This document shows, piece after piece, positions 25,871-35,059 of a stretch of DNA of 64,000 nt (positions are counted from its first letter, which is position 1; each line of letters starts with the position of its first letter). Made by a program: the position numbers and the translations under genes. The notes under the pieces were generated by a model. The model was not told where the DNA came from, did not search any database, and saw nothing but the letters and a program-made list of their open reading frames with translations. The stretch spans positions 30,650 to 94,649 of the forward strand of contig CALWGC010000028.1 in the NCBI GenBank assembly GCA_944378105.1, in the 5' to 3' direction. This DNA comes from an uncultured Clostridia bacterium. GTDB taxonomy: Bacteria; Bacillota; Clostridia; Lachnospirales; Anaerotignaceae.

Positions 25871-26377
25871 TTGAATCGTGCACTTGGATCGAAGGTGGAT
25901 CTGCGCAATTTTAACATCGACATTGCCCGTTTATATTGGGAATGTGTTGGTGATATTATGGATAATGAAAAAATTCAAAAGCTGGACCAGTGGGAACAAC
26001 ATAACCACACCAGCCGGCTACAGCATAGCCTCAATGTTTCGTATTATAGTTTTCTCATTTGTCTGAAACTGGGTTGGGATTACCGTTCTGCCGCCCGGGC
26101 CGGGTTGCTCCATGATCTGTATTTTTACGATTGGAGAACCAAAAAAGGCCTGCGGAAAAATCATGCCCTGTGGCATCCGCTGGTGGCTGCCGATAATGCC
26201 AAAAAAATCTGTGATTTAAACCCAGTGGAAGAAGATTGTATCATCAAACACATGTGGCCTTGCACCTTTGTGCCGCCCAGATATAAAGAAGGGTTTGTCA
26301 TCACCTTTGTAGATAAAATTTGTGCCACCTGCGAAGTATTTGCAAAGGACGAACCGAAGGTGGCTCGTGCCCAGTAA
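25871..26377 (+). CDS. HD-domain hydrolase
   Basis: About 168 residues from TTG 25871, which follows GGAAGGGGA at eight bases. The HD phosphohydrolase pattern is seen as RLQHSLNVSYYSF (first histidine), AGLLHDLYFYDW (HD pair) and a later HMWP histidine. Such proteins hydrolyse phosphate esters of nucleotides or are uncharacterised. The longer in-frame start at 25793 would give a poor hydrophobic leader. A terminator follows directly, so this is a single gene. Function unknown beyond fold. Confidence 0.82.
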   Translation: MNRALGSKVDLRNFNIDIARLYWECVGDIMDNEKIQKLDQWEQHNHTSRLQHSLNVSYYSFLICLKLGWDYRSAARAGLLHDLYFYDWRTKKGLRKNHALWHPLVAADNAKKICDLNPVEEDCIIKHMWPCTFVPPRYKEGFVITFVDKICATCEVFAKDEPKVARAQ

Positions 26378-26390
26378 ATACAAAAAAAGA

Positions 26391-26430
26391 AACCCCGGCT
26401 TTTTTGTGGACGAAAAGCCGAGGTTTTTTT
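26391..26430 (+). terminator. Intrinsic terminator after HD-domain gene
   Basis: A 13-bp stem with one mismatch (from 26391 and 26412) and a T7 run. Confidence 0.88.
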
Positions 26431-26450
26431 GCGGAAAGGAGACAAGGTAG

Positions 26451-26930
26451 ATGAGAGTGGGTCAAGGATATGACGTTCATCGTTTGGTGGAAGGACGAAA
26501 ACTGATCTTAGGCGGGGTGGAGATCCCGTATGAAAAAGGGCTGCTTGGCCATTCCGATGCCGATGTATTGTTACATGCGGTGATGGATGCCCTGTTGGGG
26601 GCTGCGGCCCTGGGCGATATTGGCCGCCATTTTCCCGATACGGCAGAAGAATTTCGCGGCGCCAACAGTTTATTGTTATTAAATCACGTTTTTTCCTTGC
26701 TAGATGAGCAAGGATATAGTATAATAAACATTGATGCGACCATTGTGGCGCAAAAACCAAAGCTGGCGCCTTTTTTGGGGCAAATGGCAGCGAATATTGC
26801 TTCTGCCTGCCGCATAGAGTTAGATCAGGTCAATGTGAAAGCCACCACAGAAGAAGGGCTTGGTTTTACAGGGACCGGAGAGGGCATGTCAGCCATTGCC
26901 GTTTGTCTGATTGAGAAAAAGAATAAGTGA
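26451..26930 (+). CDS. ispF: 2-C-methyl-D-erythritol 2,4-cyclodiphosphate synthase
   Basis: 159 residues, MEP-pathway enzyme forming the cyclodiphosphate from CDP-ME 2-phosphate. Zinc ligands are in GQGYDVHRL (Asp8, His10) and a third histidine in [10 protein letters not shown]. The block [12 protein letters not shown] and the C-terminal [16 protein letters not shown] are diagnostic. It is preceded by a good AAAGGAG. It belongs to the same isoprenoid pathway as dxs and ispA later in the window. Confidence 0.96.
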   Translation: MRVGQGYDVHRLVEGRKLILGGVEIPYEKGLLGHSDADVLLHAVMDALLGAAALGDIGRHFPDTAEEFRGANSLLLLNHVFSLLDEQGYSIINIDATIVAQKPKLAPFLGQMAANIASACRIELDQVNVKATTEEGLGFTGTGEGMSAIAVCLIEKKNK

Positions 26931-26940
26931 AAGACTGTGA

Positions 26941-27203
26941 CCAGAAAGAGTAGCAACCGGTCAAACCTTCTCCAGAGAAAGCCGTCGGCGGGTGGAAGCG
27001 GCTGAAGAAAGGCTGTTGTGAAGTGCGTTTTGGTAGTTGCGAATGTGAGGCGTCCTTTGGCGCTTAGCTTTCGACGTATGGCTGCGTGAAAGCCTGGGCT
27101 GTGTTTGGCCCGCCGAGGGGGGAGTATATCCCAAAAAGAGTGGAACCGCGGAGTATTATTTGCTTCGTCTCTGAGTATTTCTCAAAGACGAGGCTTTTTT
27201 TAT
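26941..27203 (+). promoter_or_regulatory. T-box leader, probably Cys-tRNA responsive
   Basis: The T-box sequence AGAGTGGAACCGCGG lies at 27137-27151. Upstream, a long Stem I region includes GGTGGAAGC and a candidate specifier triplet TGC (Cys) at 27024-27026. A terminator follows: stem 27162-27170 with 27186-27194 and a T7 tract. It precedes cysE-cysS, which fits control by uncharged tRNA-Cys. The specifier choice is inferred from position and downstream genes. Confidence 0.88.
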
Positions 27204-27244
27204 TTCCCGTTTTGTATTACAATCAGTAAAGGAGTTCGATTCTC

Positions 27245-27913
27245 GTGTCATTCATCAGCGAACAAATCAAAGTCATCAAAGAAAAGGACCCGGCCATCAA
27301 AAGCAGTGTGGAAGTATTGCTCTACCCCAGCTTTTGGGCCAACATCAACCACTTCATTGCCCACGGCCTCTACAAACGAAAGATGTTTTTCTTGGCCCGC
27401 TTTGTGAGCCAATTGTCCCGGTTTTTGACGGGCATTGAAATTCACCCCGGGGCCACCATTGGCAAAGGCTTTTTCATTGACCACGGCATGGGCGTTGTCA
27501 TTGGTGAAACCTGCGAAATTGGCGATAACGTATTGCTGTACCAAGGGGTGACATTGGGCGGTACCGGGAAAGATAGCGGCAAGCGCCACCCAACCATCGG
27601 CAACAATGTCCTGGTGGGCAGCGGCGCCAAAGTCCTGGGGCCCATTCATGTGGGCGATAATGTCCGCATCGGCAGCGGCTCGGTGGTATTAAAAGATGTG
27701 CCGGACGATGTGACGGTGGTGGGCATTCCTGCCAAGTGGAAAGACAAAAACACCGTGGAAGACCATCCGTCTGATAACTTGGATCAGTTGAAAGTGCCAG
27801 ACATTGTGGAAGAAGAAATTGCCCAGCTGCAAAGACGTCTGGAAGAACTGGAAACCATCCTCAAAAGACAGGAAAGCGATAAACAAGAAAACAACCAACA
27901 AGAAAGTGCGTAA
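27245..27913 (+). CDS. cysE: Serine O-acetyltransferase
   Basis: 222 residues. It transfers acetyl from acetyl-CoA to serine, the first step of cysteine synthesis. The N-terminal helical part is short (Epsilon-proteobacterial/Gram-positive type), followed by the left-handed beta-helix with hexapeptide repeats, including [25 protein letters not shown] sequence and GVTLGGTG. A charged coiled-coil-like tail rich in Gln/Glu/Lys ends the protein. It starts at GTG 27245, ten bases after TAAAGGAG, downstream of the Cys T-box and 44 bases upstream of cysS. Confidence 0.95.
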   Translation: MSFISEQIKVIKEKDPAIKSSVEVLLYPSFWANINHFIAHGLYKRKMFFLARFVSQLSRFLTGIEIHPGATIGKGFFIDHGMGVVIGETCEIGDNVLLYQGVTLGGTGKDSGKRHPTIGNNVLVGSGAKVLGPIHVGDNVRIGSGSVVLKDVPDDVTVVGIPAKWKDKNTVEDHPSDNLDQLKVPDIVEEEIAQLQRRLEELETILKRQESDKQENNQQESA

Positions 27914-27957
27914 CAAGAAAAGATCGAAATCAGGAAAACAGAAAAGGAGAGATTTTC

Positions 27958-29361
27958 ATGCGCGTTTATAACACACTGACCAGAAAAAAAGAAGAATTTG
28001 TGCCTTTGGAAGAAGGCAAAGTGAAAATGTATGTCTGCGGCCCAACGGTGTATAACTATATCCACATCGGTAACGCCCGCCCTTATGTAACCTTCGATAC
28101 GGTGCGTCGGTATATGGAATACAAAGGCTATGAAGTGACCTATATCCAAAACTTCACCGACGTGGACGATAAAATCATCAACAAAGCCAACGAAGAACAC
28201 ACCACCATGGATGTCATCAGCAATCGTTATATCAAAGAATGCTTCACCGACGCCGACGGCCTCCATGTCAAACGCGCCACCCATCACCCACGGGTGACCG
28301 AAGAAATGGACCATATCATCGAAATGATTGACGAATTGGTCAAAGGCGGCCACGCCTATGAACACGAAGGCACGGTATATTTTGATACGAAATCCTTCCC
28401 GGAATATGGGAAACTTTCCAAAAAGAATTTGGACGATTTGATTGCCGGGGCCAGCGAACGGGTGGACATTGACGAAGCCAAGAAAAATCCCACCGACTTT
28501 GTCCTTTGGAAACCATATAAACCAGGCGAACCAAAGTGGCCCTCTCCTTGGGGCGAAGGCCGTCCCGGCTGGCACATCGAATGCTCTGTGATGGCCAAAC
28601 GGTATCTGGGCGACACCATCGATATCCATGCCGGTGGCGAAGACTTGATTTTCCCTCACCATGAAAACGAAATTGCCCAAAGCGAAGCTTGCAATGGTGT
28701 GCCTTTTGCCCGGTATTGGCTGCACAATGGCTTTATTACAGTGGATAACGAAAAGATGAGTAAATCGGCCGGAAACTTCTTTACAGTGCGGGATATTGCG
28801 GCTCTCTTCCCTTATGAAGTGATTCGTTTCTTCTTGTTAAACGGCCAATACAGAAGCCCCATCAACTTCAGCAAAGAATTGATGGAAAGCTGCCAAAACG
28901 GTCTGGAACGCATCAAAAACTGCGCCAAAGATTTGGATTACTATATCAAAAATGCCCAAGGCGATACCCTCAAAGAAGGCGAAAACGAAGCCGATATCGA
29001 AGCCTTCCGTACCCAGTTTGAAGAGGCCATGGATGACGACTTTAACACCGCCGATGCCATCACCGCCGTGTATGAATTGGTGAAATTTATTAACATCAAT
29101 AACAAAGCAGGCGTTTCCAAAGCCTTTGCCGAAAAAGAACTGGCCCTGCTTTTGACCCTGACCGACGTATTGGGGTTAACGGTGTTGGAAGAAGCCGAAG
29201 AAGGGGAAGACACTGCCCTCATTGAAGAACTGATTGCCAAACGGACCGAAGCCAAAAAGGCCAAAGACTTTGCCACCGCCGATGCCATCCGCGACCAACT
29301 GGCCGGTATGGGCATTACCATCAAAGACACCAGACAAGGGGTGCAATGGTTCCGTAATTAA
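27958..29361 (+). CDS. cysS: Cysteinyl-tRNA synthetase
   Basis: 467 residues, class I synthetase. Zinc-binding Cys27 is in [10 protein letters not shown], the HIGH motif is HIGN (36-39), and the zinc-site histidines are in GWHIECSVM and [18 protein letters not shown] is at 266-270. The length matches the family norm. It forms an operon with cysE under the T-box, so cysteine synthesis and charging are co-regulated. Confidence 0.97.
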   Translation: MRVYNTLTRKKEEFVPLEEGKVKMYVCGPTVYNYIHIGNARPYVTFDTVRRYMEYKGYEVTYIQNFTDVDDKIINKANEEHTTMDVISNRYIKECFTDADGLHVKRATHHPRVTEEMDHIIEMIDELVKGGHAYEHEGTVYFDTKSFPEYGKLSKKNLDDLIAGASERVDIDEAKKNPTDFVLWKPYKPGEPKWPSPWGEGRPGWHIECSVMAKRYLGDTIDIHAGGEDLIFPHHENEIAQSEACNGVPFARYWLHNGFITVDNEKMSKSAGNFFTVRDIAALFPYEVIRFFLLNGQYRSPINFSKELMESCQNGLERIKNCAKDLDYYIKNAQGDTLKEGENEADIEAFRTQFEEAMDDDFNTADAITAVYELVKFININNKAGVSKAFAEKELALLLTLTDVLGLTVLEEAEEGEDTALIEELIAKRTEAKKAKDFATADAIRDQLAGMGITIKDTRQGVQWFRN

Positions 29362-29377
29362 GAGAAAGAGGACGCCT

Positions 29378-29788
29378 ATGTTGGAAGAAATTTTGGCCCA
29401 GTATCAGGGGGAAAAGGCCCAAAGCCTTTCCCCTTTGGTGCTGGCGTATGTGGGGGATGCGGTGTATGAGCTTTTTGTGCGTGGCTATGTGCTGCGCACC
29501 GGCAACGCCCCCGTCAATAAACTCCATCGGCGCAGCCGGGACCTGGTGAAAGCCGCCGGACAGACGGCTTTTTATCACCGGGTGGAAGGAATGCTGACCG
29601 AGGAGGAAGCGGCCGTGTTCAAGCGGGGCCGCAACGCCAAAAGCCACACCATGGCAAAAAATGCCGATATGATGGATTATCGCATTGCCACGGGGGTGGA
29701 GGCGTTATTTGGTTATTTATATCTCGATGGACAGTTGAAGCGGCTGGGAGAACTGTTTGAAGCAGGCTTACCGCCCGAAAAGGAGTAA
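29378..29788 (+). CDS. mrnC: Mini-ribonuclease 3
   Basis: 136 residues from ATG 29378. It is an RNase III catalytic domain without the dsRNA-binding domain, maturing 23S rRNA in Firmicutes. The RNase III signature is VLAYVGDAVYELFVR and the conserved acidic helix is AEALFGYLY-like (VEALFGYLYLDG). The gene lies between cysS and rlmB, its standard place. Confidence 0.94.
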   Translation: MLEEILAQYQGEKAQSLSPLVLAYVGDAVYELFVRGYVLRTGNAPVNKLHRRSRDLVKAAGQTAFYHRVEGMLTEEEAAVFKRGRNAKSHTMAKNADMMDYRIATGVEALFGYLYLDGQLKRLGELFEAGLPPEKE

Positions 29789-29791
29789 CCC

Positions 29792-30604
29792 ATGGAACCG
29801 AAAAAAGAATGGAAACGTCGCAAAAGCGACGAAGAAAAACTGCGGCCCAGAGAAGACCGGCCCATCAATGAAAATCAAGTGGAAGGCCGTAATGCCATTT
29901 TAGAAGTACTCAAAAGCGGCCGGGATGTGGAAAAAATTGTGGTGGCCAAGGGCAATGTGGAAGGCACCATCCGCCGCATCATCGCCATGGCCAAAGAACG
30001 GGGCATTGTGGTGCAGCAGACGGACCGCAACCGGCTGGATGAAATGAGCCAGACAAAAAATCATCAAGGGATCATCGGCTTTGTTTCGGCCCACCAATAT
30101 GTGGAAGTGGAAGAGATTTTAGAGCGGGCAAGACAAAAGGGCGAAGATCCCTTTGTGCTGCTTTTGGACGGCTTGACCGATCCCCACAATTTGGGCGCCA
30201 TTTTGAGAACGGCCGATGCGGCTGGGGTCCACGGCGTCATTATCCCCAAACGCAATGCGGTGGGTTTGACGGCGACGGTGGCCAAAACGTCAGCCGGGGC
30301 CATTGAGTATGTGCCGGTGGCCAAGGTGGTCAATTTGGTCAGCACCATGGAACAGCTGAAAAAAGAAGGGCTGTGGATTGCCTGCGCCGACATGGACGGA
30401 AAAGAACATTTTGATTCCGACATGAAGGGCCCTCTGGCGCTGGTCATTGGCAGCGAAGGGGAAGGCGTTGGCCGTTTGGTGAAAGAAAACTGTGATTTTA
30501 CGGTATCCATCCCCATGAAGGGCGAAATTTCTTCTCTCAATGCTTCTGTGGCGGCAGCACTTTTGATGTATGAAGTGGTGCGTCAGAGAAGAAACGGTGA
30601 ATAG
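29792..30604 (+). CDS. rlmB: 23S rRNA 2'-O-ribose methyltransferase, RlmB/TrmH family
   Basis: 270 residues, SPOUT-fold enzyme. A charged N-terminal tail is followed by the substrate-binding L30-like domain with EGRNAILEVLKSGRDVEKI. The trefoil-knot motifs are LDGLTDPHNLGAILRTADAAG, LVIGSEGEGVG and IPMKGEISSLNASVA. It starts four bases after mrnC. Expected target is G2251 or equivalent in 23S rRNA. Confidence 0.93.
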   Translation: MEPKKEWKRRKSDEEKLRPREDRPINENQVEGRNAILEVLKSGRDVEKIVVAKGNVEGTIRRIIAMAKERGIVVQQTDRNRLDEMSQTKNHQGIIGFVSAHQYVEVEEILERARQKGEDPFVLLLDGLTDPHNLGAILRTADAAGVHGVIIPKRNAVGLTATVAKTSAGAIEYVPVAKVVNLVSTMEQLKKEGLWIACADMDGKEHFDSDMKGPLALVIGSEGEGVGRLVKENCDFTVSIPMKGEISSLNASVAAALLMYEVVRQRRNGE

Positions 30605-30617
30605 AAGGGAATGAGCC

Positions 30618-31139
30618 ATGAAGCGTGATTTTTTGCTGGTGGATGGGTATAACATCATCCATGCCTGGCCCAAGCTTTTGGAGATGACAGAGGTAAGTTT
30701 GGAAAGCGCCAGGCAAAAATTGATGGATACCATGAGCAATTATCAAGGGTATCACAGCCATTTGGAAGTGATTGTGGTCTTTGACGGCTATCTGGTCAAA
30801 GGCAACAGCGGCACGGCCTTTCGGTACCATAACATCCATGTGGTTTTTACAAAAGAAGCGGAAACGGCCGATCATTATATTGAAAAAGTGGTCCATGGCT
30901 TGCCCCGGGAGTGTCGGGTGCGGGTGGCCACCTCCGACGGGTTGGAGCAGCTGATTATTTTGGGCCGAGGAGCCGTGCGTATGAGTGCCACGGAGTTAAA
31001 ACGAGAAGTGCAGCAAACCGAAGCACAGCTGCGCCAGCAATATATCGAGCCCAGGCGGCAGTCGAAAAACGTCTTGATGGACCACTTGGATGAGGAAACG
31101 AGAATCATTTTGGAAAAAATGCGGCGCAATGAGCTGTAA
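30618..31139 (+). CDS. rae1: NYN-domain ribosome-associated RNase, Rae1/YacP family
   Basis: 173 residues. The PIN/NYN fold start FLLVDGYNIIHAWP carries a catalytic aspartate, with others in VIVVFDGY and VATSDGLEQ. In Bacillus the family cleaves mRNA inside the ribosomal A site. The C-terminal region is rich in Glu/Gln helices. Position between rlmB and sigH is conserved. Confidence 0.92.
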   Translation: MKRDFLLVDGYNIIHAWPKLLEMTEVSLESARQKLMDTMSNYQGYHSHLEVIVVFDGYLVKGNSGTAFRYHNIHVVFTKEAETADHYIEKVVHGLPRECRVRVATSDGLEQLIILGRGAVRMSATELKREVQQTEAQLRQQYIEPRRQSKNVLMDHLDEETRIILEKMRRNEL

Positions 31140-31154
31140 CAGAAAGGAACGTCT

Positions 31155-31772
31155 ATGCAAGAAAAGTACGACCAAATGAAAGATGAAGACGTCATCACGC
31201 TGGTGCACCAGGGCGACTTGGCGGCCCAGGATTATTTGATGATGAAACACAAAACGCTGGTGAAAAGCAAAGCCAGGGCTTATTTTCTCATTGGCGCCGA
31301 TAAAGAAGATATCATGCAAGAAGGGATGATTGGGCTATATAAAGCGGTGCGGGATTTTCGGCCGGACAAAAATGTCTCGTTCCGCTCTTTTGCGGAGCTT
31401 TGCATCAATCGCCAAATGATTACAGCCATCAAAACCGCCGGGCGGCAAAAACATATCCCCCTCAACTCTTCTTTGTCCCTCAATCGCCCTGTATATGAAG
31501 AGCAAGAAGAACAGACGTATATTGATTTGTTGGAAAGCATGGAAGAAACCAGTCCCGAAGCGCTTTTGATTGGCCAAGAGGACAAGCATTGGATGGAAGA
31601 AAAGATTGCCTCCGCCCTCAGTAAGTTTGAAAACAAAGTGCTTTCTTATTATTTGCAGGGCAAAACCTATGCCGAAATTGCAGAAATGACAAAAAAACCG
31701 GAAAAAAGCATCGATAATGCGTTGCAGAGAGTGAAGCGGAAGATTGAGAAATTGGTGGGCAAGGAAAAATAG
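31155..31772 (+). CDS. sigH: RNA polymerase sigma factor, SigH (sigma-70 family)
   Basis: 205 residues. Region 2 contains AGDKEDIMQEG-type sequence (GADKEDIMQEGMIGLYKAV) and FRSFAELCINRQMITAIKTA. Region 4 near the C-terminus reads YYLQGKTYAEIAEMTKKPEKSIDNALQR, an HTH of the SigH type. In sporulating Firmicutes it drives entry into sporulation and post-exponential genes. In related genomes it is usually followed by rpmG-secE-nusG, whereas here yhbY follows. Confidence 0.93.
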   Translation: MQEKYDQMKDEDVITLVHQGDLAAQDYLMMKHKTLVKSKARAYFLIGADKEDIMQEGMIGLYKAVRDFRPDKNVSFRSFAELCINRQMITAIKTAGRQKHIPLNSSLSLNRPVYEEQEEQTYIDLLESMEETSPEALLIGQEDKHWMEEKIASALSKFENKVLSYYLQGKTYAEIAEMTKKPEKSIDNALQRVKRKIEKLVGKEK

Positions 31773-31852
31773 ACAGAAGACGCCTTTTGTTTGCATTTTT
31801 TCTCGTTTTGTGGTACATATAAAAAGAACAAAAAAAGAAATGGAGTAGAATG

Positions 31853-32152
31853 ATGCTGACGAGCAAACAACGAGCTTTTTTAAGAAGTATGGCCAATGGA
31901 TTGGACACGATTTTTCATGTGGGCAAGGGCGGTGTGACGCCGGAACTGACAGAAAGCGTGTTACAGGCGCTGGAAGCAAGAGAATTGATCAAATGTAATG
32001 TATTGGACAACTGTATGCTGGGGGCAAGAGAGGCTGCGCAGATGTTGGCCGAGCGGACTCGTGCCGATGTGGTACAGGTGATTGGTAACCGTTTTGTGCT
32101 CTACAAACCGGCCAAAAAGCCTGTCATTGAACTGCCCAAAGCCGGAAAGTGA
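31853..32152 (+). CDS. yhbY: YhbY/CRM-domain RNA-binding protein
   Basis: About 99 residues. The CRM fold is evident in LTSKQRAFLRSMANGLDTIFHVGKGG-like sequence, where GKGG is the conserved loop. It associates with pre-50S ribosomal subunits. Two adjacent ATGs (31850, 31853) are possible starts. It opens the yhbY-nadD-yqeK-rsfS group. Confidence 0.93.
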   Translation: MLTSKQRAFLRSMANGLDTIFHVGKGGVTPELTESVLQALEARELIKCNVLDNCMLGAREAAQMLAERTRADVVQVIGNRFVLYKPAKKPVIELPKAGK

Positions 32153-32170
32153 CAAAAGGCAGGAGAGAAT

Positions 32171-32857
32171 ATGAAACAACAAATGGTGCTGTTTGGCTGT
32201 ATGGCCAGTTTATGTTTGGCGGGGTGTACGGCCATAGAGATCAAAAAGGAGCAGCTGTTTCCTCCTGTTGTGGTGGAGGAAGACAGCAGAAAAGTGACAC
32301 CAAAGGGAAGTTGGCAAGAGGCAACGTATTTGCCGGAGGACCTACAGACCATGGTGGAGCCGGCCGATGCCATTTTGATGGCCATGGTGGAGTCGGGGGA
32401 GGCGTATGCGCCCAAAGATCCGGACTTTTTTTGGCATGCCTTATATCTCTTTTTGGGAATGTACAGTGAAAACCATTTGCTGGTGGAGGTAAGCGATGCT
32501 TCCCTCCGTGTGCCAAGGAAAGTGGCACAGGAATATGCCACGGCGCTTTTTTATGAGTATGACGATTTGTTGCCGCTTCCAGAGAGCATGGCAGATTTTG
32601 TGACGTATTCGGAAGCAGAAGATGCCTATTACTTGGGCCGCGGTGACCGAGGGTTATCGGAAAGCGTGATCACGCGATGGGCCGAGGAAGGCGACGAGGC
32701 GTACTATCTGGAAGTGGAGATGCGAAGCACCATGGACGACCAGGTGATCCAATCGGCGATCTTTTTGGTGCAAAAAAGCGAGTACACCGATGGCATGACA
32801 AACCCCACCTATCATTATCAGATTGCCAATGTCTTTGAGCAGGACGAAGAACCGTAA
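32171..32857 (+). CDS. Uncharacterised lipoprotein
   Basis: 228 residues. Signal and lipobox LAGC (Cys19) make it a lipid-anchored surface protein. The mature part is acidic, with aromatic and hydrophobic patches, and shows no motif I recognise. It lies between yhbY and nadD, where most genomes have no gene. The ATG is preceded by AGGAGAG. The neighbouring genes overlap little, so it is probably co-transcribed. Function unknown. Confidence 0.75.
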   Translation: MKQQMVLFGCMASLCLAGCTAIEIKKEQLFPPVVVEEDSRKVTPKGSWQEATYLPEDLQTMVEPADAILMAMVESGEAYAPKDPDFFWHALYLFLGMYSENHLLVEVSDASLRVPRKVAQEYATALFYEYDDLLPLPESMADFVTYSEAEDAYYLGRGDRGLSESVITRWAEEGDEAYYLEVEMRSTMDDQVIQSAIFLVQKSEYTDGMTNPTYHYQIANVFEQDEEP

Positions 32858-32869
32858 AGAAGGGATAGC

Positions 32870-33505
32870 ATGGACAGATTTGAAGCGTTGCGGGGGCTGA
32901 AGCGGTTTGCCATTTTAGGCGGCACCTTTGACCCCATTCATAACGGCCATCTGGAAACGGCGCGGCAGATTTTGAAAAAAACAGATGTGGAAAAAGTGAT
33001 TTTTGTGCCGGCGGGAGTGCCGCCGCACAAAGAGATTTTGGGCGTCACAGACGGAGAAAGCCGGCTGAAGATGGTTTCTTTGGCGTTACAAGAGGAGCCG
33101 TTGATGGCGGTCAGCGACCTGGAAGTGCACCGGGCCGGCACGACGTATACGGTGGATACGGTGGAAGAATTGCGGAGAGAATTGGGAGAAGATGTTTCCT
33201 TTTCGTTTGTAATGGGGGCCGATGCACTGTTTTATCTTTCCAGCTGGAAAAACTATCGCCGGTTATTGGAGATTTGCAAATTTCTGGTGGTGACAAGGCC
33301 GGGTTACGACACCAGCCGTTTGAAAGCCTTGGTGCAACAGCTGGAAGAAGAATACCATGGGGAACTTTCGTTTTTGGAAATTCCGCCGGTGGAAGTCAGC
33401 TCTTCTCAAATTCGCCAGGCAGTTAAAGAAGGCCGGTCCATCCAAGGGCTGTTGCCGGAGGCGGTGGAGCAATTTATCCGGATTCAAAAATTATATCGAA
33501 ACTAG
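32870..33505 (+). CDS. nadD: Nicotinate-nucleotide adenylyltransferase
   Basis: 211 residues. It adenylates nicotinate mononucleotide in NAD synthesis. The nucleotidyltransferase motif GGTFDPIHNGH (17-27) holds the HxGH signature His24/His27, and the second motif SSSQIRQAV lies near the C-terminus. A standard member of the nadD-yqeK-rsfS cluster; NadK later in the window acts on its product's end product NAD. Confidence 0.96.
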   Translation: MDRFEALRGLKRFAILGGTFDPIHNGHLETARQILKKTDVEKVIFVPAGVPPHKEILGVTDGESRLKMVSLALQEEPLMAVSDLEVHRAGTTYTVDTVEELRRELGEDVSFSFVMGADALFYLSSWKNYRRLLEICKFLVVTRPGYDTSRLKALVQQLEEEYHGELSFLEIPPVEVSSSQIRQAVKEGRSIQGLLPEAVEQFIRIQKLYRN

Positions 33506-33516
33506 GTGAAAGATAG

Positions 33517-34116
33517 ATGTTATCCTTTGAAACGATGGAGCGAAAACTGCAATCGGCCCTTTCTCTGCCCCGGTATATCCATACCATGGGTGTGGTGAAA
33601 ACGGCAGTGAAGATGGCGAAAAAATGGGGCGTGGATGTGGATGAGGCCCGGGTGGCTGCGTTATTACACGACTGTGCCAAGGATTATCCAGAAGAAATGA
33701 AGCGTCGTTTTTGTAAAGAATTTCATGTGCCGTTGGATGAGACGATGCAAGCGTGTATTGACCTTTGCCATGGCCCTTTGGGGGCGGAGGTGGCCAAACG
33801 GGAGTACGGCGTAACAGACGAAGCGGTCTGCGATGCCATCCGTTACCATACCACAGGGCGGCCGGGCATGAGCGATTTGGAAAAAATCATATTCATTGCC
33901 GATTATATTGAGCCCAATCGCAAACCCTTTGCAGGCTTAGAAGAAGGCCGGGCCCTGGCCTATGAGGATTTGGATTTGGCCATGGAACAAATTTTGAAAG
34001 ATACCATCGACTATGTGAAAGAGCGCAAACGTCCGCTGCACCATTTGTCGGTGGAGGCATATACGTATTATCATCAAAAGGGAAAAGAAATCAGAAAACA
34101 GAACCAAGAAACGTAA
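33517..34116 (+). CDS. yqeK: HD-domain hydrolase YqeK (symmetrical Ap4A hydrolase family)
   Basis: 199 residues. HD-domain metal motifs are H in RYIHTMGVVK, HD in AALLHDCAKDYP, and H in RYHTTGRPGM with IADYIEPNR. YqeK proteins split Ap4A into two ADP. It is placed 12 bases after nadD and 19 before rsfS, the family's usual context. Confidence 0.93.
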   Translation: MLSFETMERKLQSALSLPRYIHTMGVVKTAVKMAKKWGVDVDEARVAALLHDCAKDYPEEMKRRFCKEFHVPLDETMQACIDLCHGPLGAEVAKREYGVTDEAVCDAIRYHTTGRPGMSDLEKIIFIADYIEPNRKPFAGLEEGRALAYEDLDLAMEQILKDTIDYVKERKRPLHHLSVEAYTYYHQKGKEIRKQNQET

Positions 34117-34134
34117 GGAAGAAAGGAGACGAAT

Positions 34135-34473
34135 ATGGAGTTGAATTTCAGAGAAGCGGCAAAAATTGCCCAAGATGCATTGGAAGATAAAAAAGCAGAG
34201 GATATCAAGGTGCTGGATTTGCAGGGCCTTTCCAATATCACCGACTATTTTGTTATCGCCAGCGGCAGCAACATCAACCAGCTGCGGGCCATGGCAGACC
34301 ATGTGGAAGAAAAATTGTTCCAGGCCGGCTTTAAGCTGCACCATTCGGAAGGCTATCAAGGCGGCAGCTGGATTTTGCTGGATTTTGGCAATATCATCAT
34401 CCACCTCTTTAACCGGGAAACGAGAGATTTTTACAGTTTGGACCGGGTATGGGGCGACGCAAAAGAACTGTAA
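34135..34473 (+). CDS. rsfS: Ribosomal silencing factor RsfS
   Basis: 112 residues. RsfS binds uL14 and blocks subunit joining in starvation. Conserved blocks are DIKVLDLQGLSNITDYFVIASG and WILLDFGNIIIHLFN followed by YSLDRVWGDA. It ends the operon before a bidirectional terminator. Confidence 0.96.
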   Translation: MELNFREAAKIAQDALEDKKAEDIKVLDLQGLSNITDYFVIASGSNINQLRAMADHVEEKLFQAGFKLHHSEGYQGGSWILLDFGNIIIHLFNRETRDFYSLDRVWGDAKEL

Positions 34474-34478
34474 CAATC

Positions 34479-34523
34479 AAAAAAGCGGGGGAGGCAGGCA
34501 TCACCTGCACTCCTCCGCTTTTT
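34479..34523. terminator. Bidirectional terminator between rsfS and the S1 gene
   Basis: A long GC-rich stem flanked by A6 and T5, placed between converging genes and able to stop both transcripts. Confidence 0.88.
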
Positions 34524-34528
34524 GTGCA

Positions 34529-34960
34529 TCAGCGTTTGTTGGCTCGTTTATTTAAAGTTGCCATTTTGTCGTTGGATTGTTTCAAAAACTCTTTCATCTT
34601 TTCTTCAAAATCGTTCAACGGCGCCTGAGGGGCATCGCCTCTGTCGTGGTTGTTTCGATTTTCCCGCGGTTTAAAGCCTTCTTTTTTTGGCCGGTCGGTC
34701 CGTTCTGGGCGTTCCGGTTTCGGCAGGGCCGCGCGGATAGAAAGAGAAATACGATGGGTTTCGGGATCGATGGAAAGGACTTTTACCTTTACAACATCAT
34801 CCACTTTTAAGTGGTCATTGATGTCTTGCACAAAGGTGTTGGCCACTTGGGAAATGTGCACCAACCCTTGTTTGCCGCCTTCCAGGGCGACGATGGCGCC
34901 AAAAGGTGCAATTTTAATGACTTTGCCTTCCACGATGCTTCCTACGACTAGTTCTGACAT
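34529..34960 (-). CDS. S1 RNA-binding domain protein (YugI/GSP13/CvfD-like)
   Basis: 143 residues on the minus strand. The N-terminal S1 domain (about 1-75) reads LVVGSIVEGKVIKIAPFGAIVAL, ending RISLSIRAA. A basic Arg/Glu/Asn-rich linker and a short C-terminal helix follow. Related proteins bind ribosomes or RNA and act as general stress proteins. Promoter TTGTAA-17-TATAAT is visible upstream on the same strand. Confidence 0.9.
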   Translation of the reverse strand: MSELVVGSIVEGKVIKIAPFGAIVALEGGKQGLVHISQVANTFVQDINDHLKVDDVVKVKVLSIDPETHRISLSIRAALPKPERPERTDRPKKEGFKPRENRNNHDRGDAPQAPLNDFEEKMKEFLKQSNDKMATLNKRANKR

Positions 34961-35011
34961 TCGATACGCTCCTATTTTCTATAAATTTCAAAAAATGATT
35001 ACAACACATCA

Positions 35012-35040
35012 ATTATAACACAATATTTTACGAATTACAA
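35012..35040 (-). promoter_or_regulatory. Promoter of the S1-domain gene
   Basis: On the minus strand, TTGTAA (35035-35040) and TATAAT (35012-35017) with a 17-base spacer. Confidence 0.65.
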
Positions 35041-35059
35041 TGAGATTTCGGAGGAAAAC

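Noticed and set aside
27784..28725. Minus-strand open frame of 313 codons opposite cysS
   Set aside because: Composition is that of an antisense shadow; cysS has all its synthetase motifs in the plus strand.
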